Origin: Cellulomonas xiejunii
Lineage (GTDB): Bacteria > Actinomycetota > Actinomycetes > Actinomycetales > Cellulomonadaceae
Direction of reading: 5' to 3'
NCBI RefSeq assembly: GCF_024508315.1
Contig: NZ_CP101987.1
Location: forward strand, 4,126,911-4,190,910
DNA: 64,000 bases
Shown: positions 53,614-63,871 of the stretch, in pieces
Position numbering within the stretch: the stretch's first letter is position 1
How the letters are laid out: each line of letters begins with the position of its first letter
Made by a program: the position numbers and the translations under genes
The notes under the pieces: generated by a model
Seen by the model: only the letters and a program-made list of their open reading frames with translations
Told to the model about the DNA's origin: nothing
The model's database searches: none

Positions 53614-55913
53614 TGGTCCTCCTGTGCAGAGCCGCCCGGCGCGCCGGCGGTGGTGGGGGTGGTGGTGCTGGGAACGGCCCGCTCCGCGAGCTCGCGGGCG
53701 GCCTCCAGGTAGGCGAGGGCACCCGACGAGCTGCCGTCGTAGGTCATGACCGTCTGGCCGTAGCTCGGCGCCTCCGAGATCCGCACCGAGCGCGGAACCG
53801 TCGTGCGCAGCGTTCGCTCGGGGAAGTGTGTGCGCACCTCCTGCGCGACCTGCTGCGCGAGGTTGGTGCGCGCGTCGTACATGGTGAGCAGGATCGTGGA
53901 GACGGCGAGCCCGGGGTTGAGGTGGGCCTGGATCAGCTCGATCGTCTTGAGGAGCTGCGACAGCCCTTCGAGCGCGTAGTACTCGCACTGGATCGGGATG
54001 AGGACTTCGCGAGCGACCACGAAGGCGTTGACCGTGAGCAGGCCGAGGCTCGGCGGGCAGTCCACGAACACGTAGTCGATCTGCTCGAGGCCCTGTCGTT
54101 CGCGCCACTCGAAGTACCCGTCGAGCGCCGTCCGCAGCCGCGTCTCCCGCGCGACCATCGAGACCAGCTCGATCTCGGCGCCCGACAGGTCGATGGTCGC
54201 CGGCAGGCACCAGAGTCCAGGGACGTCGGGGCTCTCCTGCACCGCCTCGTGCATGGGCGCGGCGTCCACCAGGACCTCGTAGATGGACGGCGTGCCGGCG
54301 CGGTGGTCGATGCCGAGGGCTGTCGACGCGTTGCCCTGCGGGTCGTTGTCGAGGACGAGGACCTGGAGCCCTGCCTGCGCGAGCGCTGCCGCCAGGTTGA
54401 CCGTCGTGGTGGTCTTGCCGACGCCGCCCTTCTGGTTCGCCACGGTGATCACACGTGTGCGCTCAGGCCGGGGGAACTTGCGTCCGCGGAGCTCGATTCG
54501 CCGACGCGCGTCGAGCTGTAGCTCGGCGAGCAGGGGCGTGTCTGCCGACGGACGCGGCAGGCTGTCGACGAGCGCAGCCCTTCGCGCCTCGTCCTGGTCG
54601 CCGAGCGGGCGGGGGGCCGTGTCGACACTCCCCTCCTGCTGCTCTGGCAGGTCTTCCACGGTGCCTCTCTCGTCCTCGGGTGGCGTCCCGGTACTCGTGA
54701 CGCCGATCGTCGATTCTGCAGCCTCTACGGGCGATTCCGCCGCTGGTCCGGGGCCACCCTCGACAACGGACGGCGCGCTCACGGGTGACCCGTCTCGCGG
54801 GCTTCCGTCGTCATCGTGAGCATCACCCTGCGGTCCGCCGGAAGGGGTTTCGCCTCCTGCGGAAGCCGCGCCGGTCGATGCCTCCTCCACCGACCACGGG
54901 TTCGAGGCGCCGAGGTCGACGACGGACACAGGCTGAGGGCGCCCCGTGCGGCGAGGGCGCGCATCGGAGCCCGCCTCCTGCGGAACGGCCGTCGTGTGCC
55001 GCTCTGCGGCGGCGTGATCGTCCATGCCCTTCGGGCCGGACGAGACGGTTCCACGTGAAACGAGGTCGTCGGTGCGCGACCCCCCGACGCTGTCCGGGGT
55101 GGTTCCACGTGAAACCGCTGCGTCGGCAGCATCCACTGTGCCAGCGAGACCCTGCTGCCGGGTGGGCGTCGACGGTCCGTGACCCGGGTCGACTCCACGC
55201 GCCACCGATCCCGGCTCTTCTGAGGCACTCTTCGTTCCAGCCGCCTCGACGGGCAGGCCGGTTTCACGTGGAACAGGCTCCGAGGCCGTCGGCGCGCTGG
55301 CTGCACTGGCGTCGGCCGTCGGCGATGAGGTCTCGGTGTGCTGTGAGACTGCTGTCGGCGTGCCCTCTGGTGTGTCACCGGAGGCCGCCCGGTCGTCGTC
55401 GTCGACTCCCCTGCCGGTCGGGTGCGCACCCAGGCTCGCCGGCGTCCATCGCGGGCTTTGCTGGTCGGCGGCTTCTGAGGGCATGCCATCGGCTGGCGCT
55501 GTGCCTGTTGGGTCGGCAGCCTTGTTCGACGCAGCCCCGTGCCCGACCGTGACCGGTGCGGAAGCCACGGGGTTCACCGATGTGGAACCTGAAGGCGCAA
55601 CGGACCCAGAGTCCGCGGGCGGCGCCGGCGTCGCAGGAGCGTCACCTCCGCTGCCGGGTAAGTGGACCGGCACGTCGGCCGTGGTGAGGGCTGCGGAGGA
55701 CTCAGCGAAGACCGGACGGGCGTCGCCACGCGTCGAGGACGTGAAGGCCGCAGCGGGGTCCGGCATCGCCGGGCGCGCCTCGAGGGCCGGCCCACCTGTC
55801 GCCTGACGGCCGGCAAGGACCGGATCGGGCGGCGCTCCGGGTCCAGCCGCGGCCTGTGCTGCTGCCCTCTCTGCGGCTTCTCGCTCTTCGCGGCGCTTCT
55901 TCCTACCGAACAC
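53610..55913 (-). CDS. parA: chromosome-partitioning ATPase ParA with a long disordered N-terminus
   Basis: A 767-residue protein. The last 283 residues are a complete ParA ATPase: deviant Walker A KGGVGKTT, a Walker A'-like LDNDPQG, and Walker B VFVDCPPS. It drives origin segregation with ParB. Before it lie about 484 residues of Ala/Ser/Thr/Pro/Glu-rich, presumably disordered sequence that begins [18 protein letters not shown]. Typical ParA is 250-330 residues. The start at GTG 55913 is supported by its 11-nt overlap with rsmG and by AGGAAGAGG upstream. A start closer to the ATPase cannot be excluded. Three parS-like sites lie inside the extension's coding sequence. Confidence 0.9.
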   Translation of the reverse strand: MFGRKKRREEREAAERAAAQAAAGPGAPPDPVLAGRQATGGPALEARPAMPDPAAAFTSSTRGDARPVFAESSAALTTADVPVHLPGSGGDAPATPAPPADSGSVAPSGSTSVNPVASAPVTVGHGAASNKAADPTGTAPADGMPSEAADQQSPRWTPASLGAHPTGRGVDDDDRAASGDTPEGTPTAVSQHTETSSPTADASAASAPTASEPVPRETGLPVEAAGTKSASEEPGSVARGVDPGHGPSTPTRQQGLAGTVDAADAAVSRGTTPDSVGGSRTDDLVSRGTVSSGPKGMDDHAAAERHTTAVPQEAGSDARPRRTGRPQPVSVVDLGASNPWSVEEASTGAASAGGETPSGGPQGDAHDDDGSPRDGSPVSAPSVVEGGPGPAAESPVEAAESTIGVTSTGTPPEDERGTVEDLPEQQEGSVDTAPRPLGDQDEARRAALVDSLPRPSADTPLLAELQLDARRRIELRGRKFPRPERTRVITVANQKGGVGKTTTTVNLAAALAQAGLQVLVLDNDPQGNASTALGIDHRAGTPSIYEVLVDAAPMHEAVQESPDVPGLWCLPATIDLSGAEIELVSMVARETRLRTALDGYFEWRERQGLEQIDYVFVDCPPSLGLLTVNAFVVAREVLIPIQCEYYALEGLSQLLKTIELIQAHLNPGLAVSTILLTMYDARTNLAQQVAQEVRTHFPERTLRTTVPRSVRISEAPSYGQTVMTYDGSSSGALAYLEAARELAERAVPSTTTPTTAGAPGGSAQEDQ
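55048..55061. promoter_or_regulatory. parS-like site 1 (inside parA)
   Basis: GTTCCACGTGAAAC, one base from GTTTCACGTGAAAC. In the extension part of parA. Confidence 0.85.
55102..55115. promoter_or_regulatory. parS-like site 2 (inside parA)
   Basis: GTTCCACGTGAAAC, 54 bp from site 1 in the same orientation. Confidence 0.85.
55261..55274. promoter_or_regulatory. parS-like site 3 (inside parA)
   Basis: GTTTCACGTGGAAC, the reverse orientation of sites 1 and 2. Confidence 0.85.
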
Positions 55914-56589
55914 GGGCACCTCTTCCTCGGACGGCAGACACGACCCGCGTGGGCTCGGTCCCCGCGATGGTCGTCGCGTCATCCACCCGACCATCGGTCA
56001 GGCCGACGGACCGCATCACCTTGGCGGCGGCAGCGAGTTCCTCCTCCGCGCGGGCGCCCTTCATGGCGACCACACGTCCACCCTCCCGGACCAGTGGCGC
56101 AGTCCACCGGAAGAGCTTGTCGAGCGACGCCACGGCTCTGGCTGTGACGGCATCGGCCTCCACCGCACCGTCGAGCTCCTGGGCCCGCGCGCGCCGGACC
56201 TCGACATTCGTCAGGCCGGTGCGCTCGATGACGTCCAGCAGCCAGGCCACCCGGCGCTCCATCGGCTCGACCAGCATCACGTGTGCCCGCGGACGCATCG
56301 CCGCCACGACCACGCCCGGCAGTCCGGCGCCCGACCCGACGTCGACGATCAGCCCCTCATCAGGGAGAAACGGGACGACGGCTGCTGAGTTGAGCAGGTG
56401 ACGCTCCCACAACCGGCTGATCTCGCGCGGGCCGATCAGGCCCCGCAGCTCGCCCTCGGCAACCAGATAGTCATGAAACGCTGCGATCGCGGGCCACGCC
56501 TCACCAAAGAAGGCCGGTAGCCGAGGGTCGCCCTGCCACGGGTCGGCCATCGTCTCGCTCGCTGGCACAGCGCTCGGTACTTCTGGCAC
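55903..56589 (-). CDS. rsmG: 16S rRNA 7-methylguanosine methyltransferase RsmG
   Basis: A 228-residue SAM-dependent enzyme that methylates G527 of 16S rRNA. SRLWERHLLNSAAV, the SAM-binding VDVGSGAGLPGVV and VRRARAQEL are family features. The GTG at 56589 has AGGAG upstream; the long frame to 56901 is not coding-like. A parS-like site lies 13 nt before this start, overlapping the promoter/leader, so ParB could affect expression. It overlaps parA by 11 nt, giving an rsmG-parA-parB operon. Confidence 0.94.
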   Translation of the reverse strand: MPEVPSAVPASETMADPWQGDPRLPAFFGEAWPAIAAFHDYLVAEGELRGLIGPREISRLWERHLLNSAAVVPFLPDEGLIVDVGSGAGLPGVVVAAMRPRAHVMLVEPMERRVAWLLDVIERTGLTNVEVRRARAQELDGAVEADAVTARAVASLDKLFRWTAPLVREGGRVVAMKGARAEEELAAAAKVMRSVGLTDGRVDDATTIAGTEPTRVVSAVRGRGARVR

Positions 56590-56601
56590 TCGGCGGCTCC
56601 T

Positions 56602-56615
56602 GTTCCACGTGAAAC
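56602..56615. promoter_or_regulatory. parS-like site 4 (rsmG leader)
   Basis: GTTCCACGTGAAAC directly upstream of the rsmG ribosome site. Confidence 0.88.
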
Positions 56616-58263
56616 ACACGCTGGGCGATTGCGAGCCTGGCCTCGCCGTCCCGGTTAGTTGCGGGGATACGCTACCCCGCCGGTCACCTCCCGGGCGTCT
56701 CCCCCGCGGGCTGTGGAAGAGGTCGCACGCTGCAACATCCGCGTCGTGCGTTCGCCTCGAACGACATATGCCGTGCACGGCCAAGACCGTGGCGCACGAC
56801 GACCCGCCAACCACACCACCCCGGCGTGACGGCCTCGCACACCCGCGGACGCCACCGGTTTCGGAGTGCACGACCTGGGTATCGGACCGGGCACCCGACA
56901 TAGCCCGTCGAGACCAGGGCTTCAGGGCTCACGCGGTCACGCGATCTCCGGCGGGTCATCCTTCTGGCCGTACACACTCGCCGCCCTCGCCGAGGGTGCC
57001 AGACTCATGCACCGCGCCACGGGTCCAGTCCCGGAGCTACCCCGCACTGTGCACCGCCGCGTCTGGGCGGACCGCAGCGCTTGCGTCCCGCCGGTCGACG
57101 TCCACATGGTGCACGTTGAGTACGGCCGGGCAGGTAGCGAGTCCTGGGGAACGGATGGATCGCTCCCCCGTTTGGCCCGACACGGCCGTGTGCTGCGTCG
57201 ACGTAGGTGAAGCGAACCGTCGTCGCCCTGCACTCCTCGCCGCATGTGGACCGCTGGGCCACCCGAGTCGTCACGTCAGCCGTGAACGAGAAGTGCGGGC
57301 ACGTCCCGGAGCGGCCCCGCCCACAGCGCAGAGCCGTCCACGTCGACCAGCGGTCACTCGGGGTGGGCGGTCCGGGCCCGGTGGTAGAGCGGGGCGCGGC
57401 GACGCGGCGAGCTCACCGTGCGGACCGCGGCATGCGCTGACGCCATCCGGCGGGCGCGTGGGGCGTGCGTGATCCGTAGCCGACAGTCTCGCCCGGACGC
57501 CTCCCGTGGAGCACGAGGCCGAACACGTTGCCGCCGACCCACCGCGCCGGACACGCGCCCCCCGTCGTACGCCGACCCTCCATCACGAGCCGATCCGCCG
57601 GGTCACGAGCCGATCCTCCAGCTCACGGCCACGCGATCCGCCGGATCCTCCCGAGCACAGACCCGTCGCCGCCGACGACGATCGTTCACCGCCCGACATG
57701 GCTCCCGCCGACGTGTCTGCAGACCGCGGGCGATCCCCCGTGCCCCGGAACGCACGGCGCCAGCACCCACCCGCACCCGGCAAGCCGACTTCTTGCCGCC
57801 GACGACCGGCCCGCAGGCCCGTGCGACCCCTAGGCGCGCGTTCTGGCTCGCCTGCAGGTGCACATGGTCACAAGCCGCGGTTGCCGGTCGGGCCATCGTG
57901 GCGCGCGCGAGCCGTTCGGTCCGTGATCCGTTGACCCCTGCGGAGTGCTCGCCGTGCGCCTGGGCCAGCGTCAGCCTCCCCTGCACCGGCATGGGCATCT
58001 GCGGACATCCTGTCGAGGCATCTGTCGCCGCACTCGCGCAGCGCATGCCGATGCCCCCTGCGAGCCACGCCCGCCCGTTCGATCCGACCGCTGTTCGAGC
58101 CCGGATGACGCGACACACGAACGGGCGCGGCTCGGCCGTGATGCAGGCCGGGAGCCGGCCTCTGAGGTTCGCCGCCGCCCATTGATCGCCGCGTCGAGGC
58201 ACGCTTGGCAACGTGCACGCCGTGCCGCCTGCCTGAGATGCACCGTCGGGCGGTCGCGCGACC

Positions 58264-58277
58264 GTTTCACGTGAATC
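58264..58277. promoter_or_regulatory. parS-like site 5
   Basis: GTTTCACGTGAATC, one mismatch at the right arm. Confidence 0.7.
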
Positions 58278-58814
58278 CGTCTCAGCGCTTCTCGGGTCGC
58301 TTCCCCCCGATCGAGAAGTTGCTCATGCGTCGTTGCACCAGGCCCCGGAACGGACTGGGGTGTGGCAGTCGTCATAACGGCGCGGGCGGCCATCACGAGG
58401 ACCGATGGGCATCGCAGACGCCTGCCACACGCCGGCGACGACGCGTCACCTGGGGTGTTCCGGCCAAGGTGAGCCAGAGAGCCGGTCGGGCTGCCCCTCC
58501 TCTCGGGCGACCTCCATCCGCCGTCGCACGTTGCACCCCCGCAAGTCCGGCCACGGACCCGCATAATGCACCTCCACACATGCGTTCCGGGTGAGGCGTC
58601 AGTTCCGGGCCATGCCTCCCGCCTGGATTTCCGCACTGGGCGCGGCGATTATGGCCCACGCGACGGGGCGCCCTTTGTCCGACGGCCACGCCTGTCTCAG
58701 AACGGATGACCCGCCTGACCTTGACCTGGGTCGGCCGGACCAGAAGACCCGTCCGGCCACCCATGCGCCAGCGAGGACACCAGCTCGACCTGGCAGGCCC
58801 TGGCAGTTGGCCGT

Positions 58815-58828
58815 GTTCCACGTGAAAC
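58815..58828. promoter_or_regulatory. parS-like site 6
   Basis: GTTCCACGTGAAAC. Confidence 0.85.
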
Positions 58829-59064
58829 GCCACCCGGGCATTGATCCGGTCGCGACCACGACCATGACGCACAACCTCATGAGCGTTGCTGAGGGCATCG
58901 AGGCGCCGAGCTCACGACGACCACTCGGCAGAAGGGTGCTGGCCTTCTGGTCCCCGCGCCGCCCCAACCAGGACGCGAAGCACGGCCCACGTGGAGACAC
59001 GCGAAGGGCACAAGCGCGCCCGGACGTTCCCATCGTGTGGCATCGACGGGTCGGTGACGCGACG

Positions 59065-59119
59065 ACACTGCCCGACACGAAGACACTGCCCGACACGAAG
59101 ACACTGCCCGGACACGAAG
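59065..59119. repeat. three tandem copies of an 18-bp unit
   Basis: ACACTGCCCGACACGAAG repeated three times; the last copy carries one extra G. Lies in the gene-poor region. Confidence 0.9.
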
Positions 59120-59622
59120 ACGTCGACCTGCACCACGATGCGTCTCGAGGACCAGATCGGGCATGACCGTCGAGCCCAGCGGCAATGTCGGCTCGGCGGG
59201 TCCTTGTCAGAGCCTTGGCCCGGGGCGTGTGTGGCTGGACGTGAAGCGGAGCGACGGCAGATCGAGTCCCAGCACGGGGATCGCTATTCGACAGTACCGA
59301 GGTCACCACCACGTCGAACGCCATGACGCCAGATTGCTGGTCGCACACAACCGAGGAGTTCGATCAGTGGTCGGGTCGCACGCTCGACCAGGCCACACGC
59401 CGCTCGGGTCCTCTGCCGGCCACCGCGCGGCGCACTGTCGGCGAACCGCGCGACGCGCACGGGTGGCCACGCGTCCCCGGTGGTAGCGGGGACCGGCCGC
59501 TACTGCGATCAGGTACTGACCGCGCTCAGAGGGTCCGGGCACGGTAGGAGCCGACGACCGGGCCTTCGGCCGGCAGGGGCGCGTATCCCACGACAGGCGG
59601 CACGAGGGGCAGACTGAACGGT

Positions 59623-60114
59623 GTGTCACACACGGTGATCCAGGTTCCCGTACCAGCGCTCGAGCCGGTCATCCGTCGCCTCGCGCCCGCGCCCCCGTGC
59701 CCGCACATCACGGTGCTCGGCCCGTTCGTCGACCGCGGCGACGTCGGTGATGACCTCGTGAACGCCATCCGTCGGATTCTGGAGCCGGCCCGAGCATTCG
59801 ACTTCCAGCTGTCCACGGTGGGCCACTTCGCGGGCGGTCACACGTATCTGGCGCCCGACCCTGCCGAACCCTTCATCCAGCTCACGGGCATGTTCGTTGC
59901 TGCCTTCCCGCAGTGGCCACCGTACGGCGGGGCGTTCGACGAGGTCGTCCCTCACCTGTCGATCGGTGAGGCGCTTTCAGAACCTGAGGTCGCCATGGTG
60001 CGCCAACTGCTTCCGATCAGGACCACAGCGGACGAGGTGACGCTCACCTGGTGGTCGGAGCACGACGCTGAGGTGCTTGTGCGCTTTCCCCTCCGCGCTC
60101 AGCGGAGACGGTGA
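59623..60114 (+). CDS. 2H phosphoesterase / 2'-5' RNA ligase-like protein
   Basis: A 163-residue protein with two His-x-Thr/Ser motifs, CPHITVLGPF near residue 28 and VPHLSIGE near 109, the active-site pattern of the 2H phosphoesterase (2'-5' RNA ligase-like) superfamily. It probably acts on a cyclic or 2'-5' phosphodiester in RNA or a nucleotide; the substrate is unknown. The GTG start has only a weak ribosome site. It stands alone in the gene-poor region between rsmG and jag, where most actinobacteria have no gene. Confidence 0.85.
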   Translation: MSHTVIQVPVPALEPVIRRLAPAPPCPHITVLGPFVDRGDVGDDLVNAIRRILEPARAFDFQLSTVGHFAGGHTYLAPDPAEPFIQLTGMFVAAFPQWPPYGGAFDEVVPHLSIGEALSEPEVAMVRQLLPIRTTADEVTLTWWSEHDAEVLVRFPLRAQRRR

Positions 60115-60290
60115 CCATGGCGGCGGGGAAGGCGACCCAGCAGCAGCAGACGGCGTGCATGTCGGCGCGACTCGCCGTTACCTCGAGGACGCGGAAACCG
60201 CTGGCGAAGGAGTCGGGCGCGCGGTCCTGGCGCGGCGACGCAGCCCGATGTGTACCGCGAGGATCCCCCAGAAGCCCGACGGGGTCGGTT

Positions 60291-60304
60291 GTTTCACGTG
60301 AATC
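60291..60304. promoter_or_regulatory. parS-like site 7
   Basis: GTTTCACGTGAATC, identical to site 5. Confidence 0.7.
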
Positions 60305-60834
60305 CACGTCCCGCGTCGGCCCCGAGTGATCCCGCAGCTCATCGCCGGCTGTCAGCTGCCGACGCAGCCCGCGGCGGCCTGCCACCGCACGTCAGGTGTC
60401 ACCGCGGGTCGGTGCCAGCAATCAGCACCCTCGCGACTCCCGGGGCGCGCCGGGCCGACGCCGCCCGATCCACGGACGCTGACCAGATGAGCCATCGATC
60501 AATGCGACCACCCGTGACTTCTCCGACCCCAGATCATTCCCGAGCGCAGACGCTGCGGTGCGAGAGCGGCAGCACACACACCTGAGCGGACCGACCACCG
60601 ATCGATGGCGGTCCGCCGACGGACTCTGGATCTGCTGCGGCACACGCGCAGGTCGCAACCCAGCGGGAAAGCGACCCCGGCGCGGAGAGCGCGCTACGTC
60701 GAGCGCGCTACGTCGAGCGCGCCACCTCCCCGCACCACAGGCAACCCCTCGACATGCCCCGAACGTCCATCGCCCCGCGCATCCGCCACAGGAGCAATCG
60801 CCGGGAGACCGCGCAGTGCGGCCAGCGGCGCCCT

Positions 60835-60848
60835 GTTCCACGTGAAAC
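60835..60848. promoter_or_regulatory. parS-like site 8
   Basis: GTTCCACGTGAAAC. Confidence 0.85.
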
Positions 60849-61056
60849 ACGGCTGACAACCGGTCCACGGCAGCGCCGTCGCCCGCCCTCGGACACGCGA
60901 CGCCGATACGCCGTCCAACGCGTCCACGCGCGTCAACTCCGTGCGGCGCTCCAACACCCCGCACCGCACTCTGACGACGCCGAGGCACACCTGGCCATGC
61001 CCGGTGTAGACCTTCCGACAGTCCCACGCCGACCTGGCCAGCGTCCATCCACGCCT

Positions 61057-61070
61057 GTTCCACGTGAAAC
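61057..61070. promoter_or_regulatory. parS-like site 9
   Basis: GTTCCACGTGAAAC, just beyond the jag terminator. Confidence 0.85.
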
Positions 61071-61108
61071 GGCCCTGCGGTGGCACGGGCGCGTCACCCG
61101 AGTACGAC

Positions 61109-61140
61109 CGAGGGCGGGTGGCTCTCGCCACCCGCCCTCG
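61109..61140 (-). terminator. terminator of the rpmH-jag operon
   Basis: A 14-bp perfect stem (CGAGGGCGGGTGGC) around TCTC, 33 nt beyond the jag stop. No T-run. Confidence 0.75.
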
Positions 61141-61173
61141 ATGCAGCGAATCCCGCCGCGACCTTCCTCGCGG

Positions 61174-61689
61174 TCACACCGCGCGGATCACCACGCGTCG
61201 CTCGGGCTCCACACCCTCGGAGTCGCTGACGAGCCCCGCCTCGGCGACTGCATCATGAACGACCTTGCGCTCGAACGGGTTCATCGGAGCCAGCGTCACG
61301 GCCGCCGCCTGCCCGGTCTTGACCCGCTCGATCGCCTCGGACGCGATACCGACGAGCTCCTTGCGGCGCGCCGCACGGAAGCCGGCGACGTCGAGCATGA
61401 GACGGCTCCGTTCGCCTGTCTTCGTCTGGACGGCGAGGCGCGTGAGCTCCTGGAGAGCGTCGAGCACCTGGCCGTCCTGGCCGACGAGACGACGCAGGGA
61501 GTCGTCCGCCGCGTCCTCCGCCACGATCTCCACCGCAGCACGCCCATGGTCGACGTCGATGTCGATGTCACCATCGAGGTCAGCGATGTCGAGGAACTCC
61601 TCGAGATAGTCCGCAGCGATCTCGCCCTCCTCCTCGAGGCGCGTCACGAGGTCACCGTCTACGGCTGTGCCCGGGTCGGAAGTAGCCAT
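61174..61689 (-). CDS. jag: Jag/KhpB-like RNA-binding protein
   Basis: A 171-residue protein with an acidic N-terminus, a KH domain (LRRLVGQDGQVLDALQELTRLAV) and an R3H domain (NPFERKVVHDAVAEA). It binds RNA and, in firmicutes, affects cell division and elongation. It follows yidC after 63 nt in the conserved rpmH-rnpA-yidD-yidC-jag order and ends at a strong hairpin. Confidence 0.94.
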   Translation of the reverse strand: MATSDPGTAVDGDLVTRLEEEGEIAADYLEEFLDIADLDGDIDIDVDHGRAAVEIVAEDAADDSLRRLVGQDGQVLDALQELTRLAVQTKTGERSRLMLDVAGFRAARRKELVGIASEAIERVKTGQAAAVTLAPMNPFERKVVHDAVAEAGLVSDSEGVEPERRVVIRAV

Positions 61690-61752
61690 GTCTTCTCCGT
61701 TCAGCGAAGTCGCTACCGCGCCGCCAAACGTCGGACGGGCGCGGAGGTGGTC

Positions 61753-62889
61753 TCAAGTTGCAGGGGGGCCGTCGGGCGGGGTCGACGGGGAAGCCTTCCG
61801 CTTCTTCTTCTTCGGTGCCGCAACGCCCGGTGCCTCCGCCGCGGGAGCATCGGTGACGGCGTCCTGCACGGGAGGATCGCCGGGGGTCGCGTCCGAGATG
61901 TCGTCGGCGGTGCTCGCCGTGCCCGTCGGTCGCGGCTTGTTCCGGTCCTTGCGCTTGGGCTGCTGACGCTGTCCGCGCGGCTTCTCCTCGATGACCACGG
62001 TCGGCGCCGCGTCCTCGAGCGTCTTGCCCCGCGCCGCGGCCTTGCGTGCCTGACGCGCCTTGAACGCCTTCTCGGCCTCGGAACCGGGCGCGGGCATCCG
62101 GCGGATCGTGTAGAACTGCTGGCCCATCGACCACAGGTTCGTCGTCGTCCAGTACAGCAGGACACCGATCGGGAAGTTGACACCCGAGAACGCGAAGATC
62201 AGCGGCAGCATGTAGAGCAGGATCTTCTGCTGCTGCGCCATGGGCCCCTGGAGGGCGGCCGGCGGCATGTTCTTCATCGTGAGCTGGCGCTGCGTGGTGA
62301 ACGTCGTCACCGACATCGCGATGATGAGGACCACCGTGACGACCTGGATGTGCCAGTTGCCGTCTGCCTGGAGGAACGTGCCGGAGAGCGGCGCACCCCA
62401 GATCGTCGCCGTCTCGGCCTGCGCCGCGAGGTCGGCGGTCATCGGGCCGATCGCATCAGCCCTGTCGTACGTCCCGGAGGCGAGCTGCGGGAGCGAGTAG
62501 AGCACACGGAACAGTGCGAAGAAGATGGGCGACTGCAGCAGGATCGGAAGGCAGGACGCGAACGGGTTGGTCCCGTGCTTCTTGTAGAGCTCCATCATCT
62601 CCCGGCTCATCGCCTCACGGGAGGCCGGGTCGCTCTTGCCCTTGTACTTCTTCTGCAGCGCCTGCATCTCGGGCTGCACCAGCTGCATGCCGCGCGACGC
62701 CTTGATCTGCTTGAAGAACAGCGGGATCAGCAGGATGCGCATGACGATCACCAGCCCGATGATCGACAGGGCCCACGCCGCGCCGCTCGCCGGGTCGAGG
62801 CCGACCCACGTCAGCAGATCGTGGAACCGGACCATGATCCAGGCGACCGCGACCATCAGGGGGAACAGCAGGCCGTCCATCCAGTCCAT
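61753..62889 (-). CDS. yidC: membrane protein insertase YidC
   Basis: A 378-residue Oxa1/YidC-type insertase that places proteins into the membrane with or without SecYEG. The core has five hydrophobic helices: WALSIIGLVIVMRILLIPLFF, then the ALQKKYKG loop, NPFASCLPILLQSPIFFALF, and later helices. A basic tail (KKKKRK) of about 110 residues follows. The ATG at 62889 has AAGGAG upstream. It lies 22 nt after yidD. Confidence 0.95.
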   Translation of the reverse strand: MDWMDGLLFPLMVAVAWIMVRFHDLLTWVGLDPASGAAWALSIIGLVIVMRILLIPLFFKQIKASRGMQLVQPEMQALQKKYKGKSDPASREAMSREMMELYKKHGTNPFASCLPILLQSPIFFALFRVLYSLPQLASGTYDRADAIGPMTADLAAQAETATIWGAPLSGTFLQADGNWHIQVVTVVLIIAMSVTTFTTQRQLTMKNMPPAALQGPMAQQQKILLYMLPLIFAFSGVNFPIGVLLYWTTTNLWSMGQQFYTIRRMPAPGSEAEKAFKARQARKAAARGKTLEDAAPTVVIEEKPRGQRQQPKRKDRNKPRPTGTASTADDISDATPGDPPVQDAVTDAPAAEAPGVAAPKKKKRKASPSTPPDGPPAT

Positions 62890-62911
62890 GAAGCAGTGCT
62901 CCTTGCGAGCG

Positions 62912-63208
62912 TCAGTGCGCGGCAGTCGCCGCGTCGTGCGAGTGGTGCGTGGAGCGTGCTGGAGGAACGTCGTCGACGCCTCCTGGGTTCCAGGGGTGGC
63001 AGCGCGCGAGCCGGCGGACCGCGAGCCAGACGCCACGCAGAGCGCCGTGCCGACGCACCGCGATCACGGCGTACTGGGAGCACGACGGGTAGAACCGGCA
63101 GGTCGCGGGTGTGAGCGGCGAGACCACGCGCTGGTACACCCACAGAAGCCCCAGAAGGACGGACGTCGGCACGCGTCGAACCGTCCCCCACAGCGTCGAC
63201 CAGGTCAT
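62912..63208 (-). CDS. yidD: membrane protein insertion efficiency factor YidD
   Basis: A 98-residue protein with the family core [31 protein letters not shown] and RCHPWNPGG. It helps YidC-dependent insertion. The ATG at 63208 has AGGTG upstream and lies 8 nt after the rnpA stop. Confidence 0.94.
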   Translation of the reverse strand: MTWSTLWGTVRRVPTSVLLGLLWVYQRVVSPLTPATCRFYPSCSQYAVIAVRRHGALRGVWLAVRRLARCHPWNPGGVDDVPPARSTHHSHDAATAAH

Positions 63209-63216
63209 CGTCGCAC

Positions 63217-63576
63217 CTAGGTGTCGAGCTGTCGGGTGTGACGACGGCACGCCGTCGCGACAGCTCCGTCGAGATCGCGACCGAGCTCGACGGACGAGGC
63301 GCCGGCGGCGGCCGGCTGCGCCCGCACGACGAGCAGCGCACCGTCCGGCAGTCGACCGAGGCGAGCCGCCACCAGTGCACGCAGGCGCCGCTTGACCCGG
63401 TTACGGGTCACGGCGTTGCCCACAGCCTTGGACACGACGAGACCGACCGCCGGCGGCCCGGGGTCGGTCGTGGTCGTGAGGTGCGCGACGAGCGTCTCGC
63501 GGCCCCCACGCGCGCCCCGGCGCACCGTCTGCTGGAAGTCAGCAGAGCGGCGCATCCGGTGCGTTGCGGGGAGCAC
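63217..63576 (-). CDS. rnpA: ribonuclease P protein component
   Basis: A 119-residue basic protein that helps the RNase P RNA mature tRNA 5' ends. The RNR motif region ([14 protein letters not shown]) is clear. The GTG at 63576 gives the usual length; GGGAGG lies slightly upstream. It follows rpmH after 11 nt. Confidence 0.95.
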   Translation of the reverse strand: MLPATHRMRRSADFQQTVRRGARGGRETLVAHLTTTTDPGPPAVGLVVSKAVGNAVTRNRVKRRLRALVAARLGRLPDGALLVVRAQPAAAGASSVELGRDLDGAVATACRRHTRQLDT

Positions 63577-63587
63577 CGGGAGGTGTG

Positions 63588-63725
63588 TCAGGCCGAGAGC
63601 TCGGTGCGCCCCTTGCGGCGGCGCGCCGCGAGGATGGCGCGACCGGCACGCGTGCGCATGCGCAGACGGAAGCCGTGGGTCTTGGCCCGGCGCCGGTTGT
63701 TCGGCTGGAAGGTGCGCTTGGTCAC
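63588..63725 (-). CDS. rpmH: ribosomal protein bL34
   Basis: A 45-residue, very basic large-subunit protein ([39 protein letters not shown]). The GTG at 63725 has GGAGAA upstream. It is the first gene of the operon next to oriC. Confidence 0.97.
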   Translation of the reverse strand: MTKRTFQPNNRRRAKTHGFRLRMRTRAGRAILAARRRKGRTELSA

Positions 63726-63871
63726 GACGTTCTCCACACGTTTGTCGTAGCGATCGCACGCAGTCGCGCGACCAGGTCCTGGTGCCGGGTCCGACAGCTC
63801 CAGGGAACGCACGCGGTGACGCGTGCGTCGGCGTCAGGGCGCGCCGGACGGAGCCGTTGAAAGGCTGGACC

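Larger units (their letters stand above)
56616..59622. other. 3-kb gene-poor region with parS-like sites
   Basis: No frame here looks like a protein: all are Arg/Pro/Ala-rich with no motif and no ribosome site. Two parS-like sites (58264, 58815), an 18-bp tandem repeat (59065-59119) and a short direct repeat (TCACGAGCCGATCC near 57583) are the only structure seen. It probably holds the promoter of rsmG-parA-parB and perhaps decayed genes. Confidence 0.6.
60115..61108. other. gene-poor region between the 2H gene and the jag terminator
   Basis: No supported gene. It holds parS-like sites at 60291, 60835 and 61057 and a short direct repeat (GCGCTACGTCGAGC twice near 60690). Confidence 0.6.

Noticed and set aside
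57371..57440. tRNA-like start (GGTGGTAGAGC) in the gene-poor region
   Set aside because: No matching T-loop or acceptor pairing follows, so it is not a tRNA.
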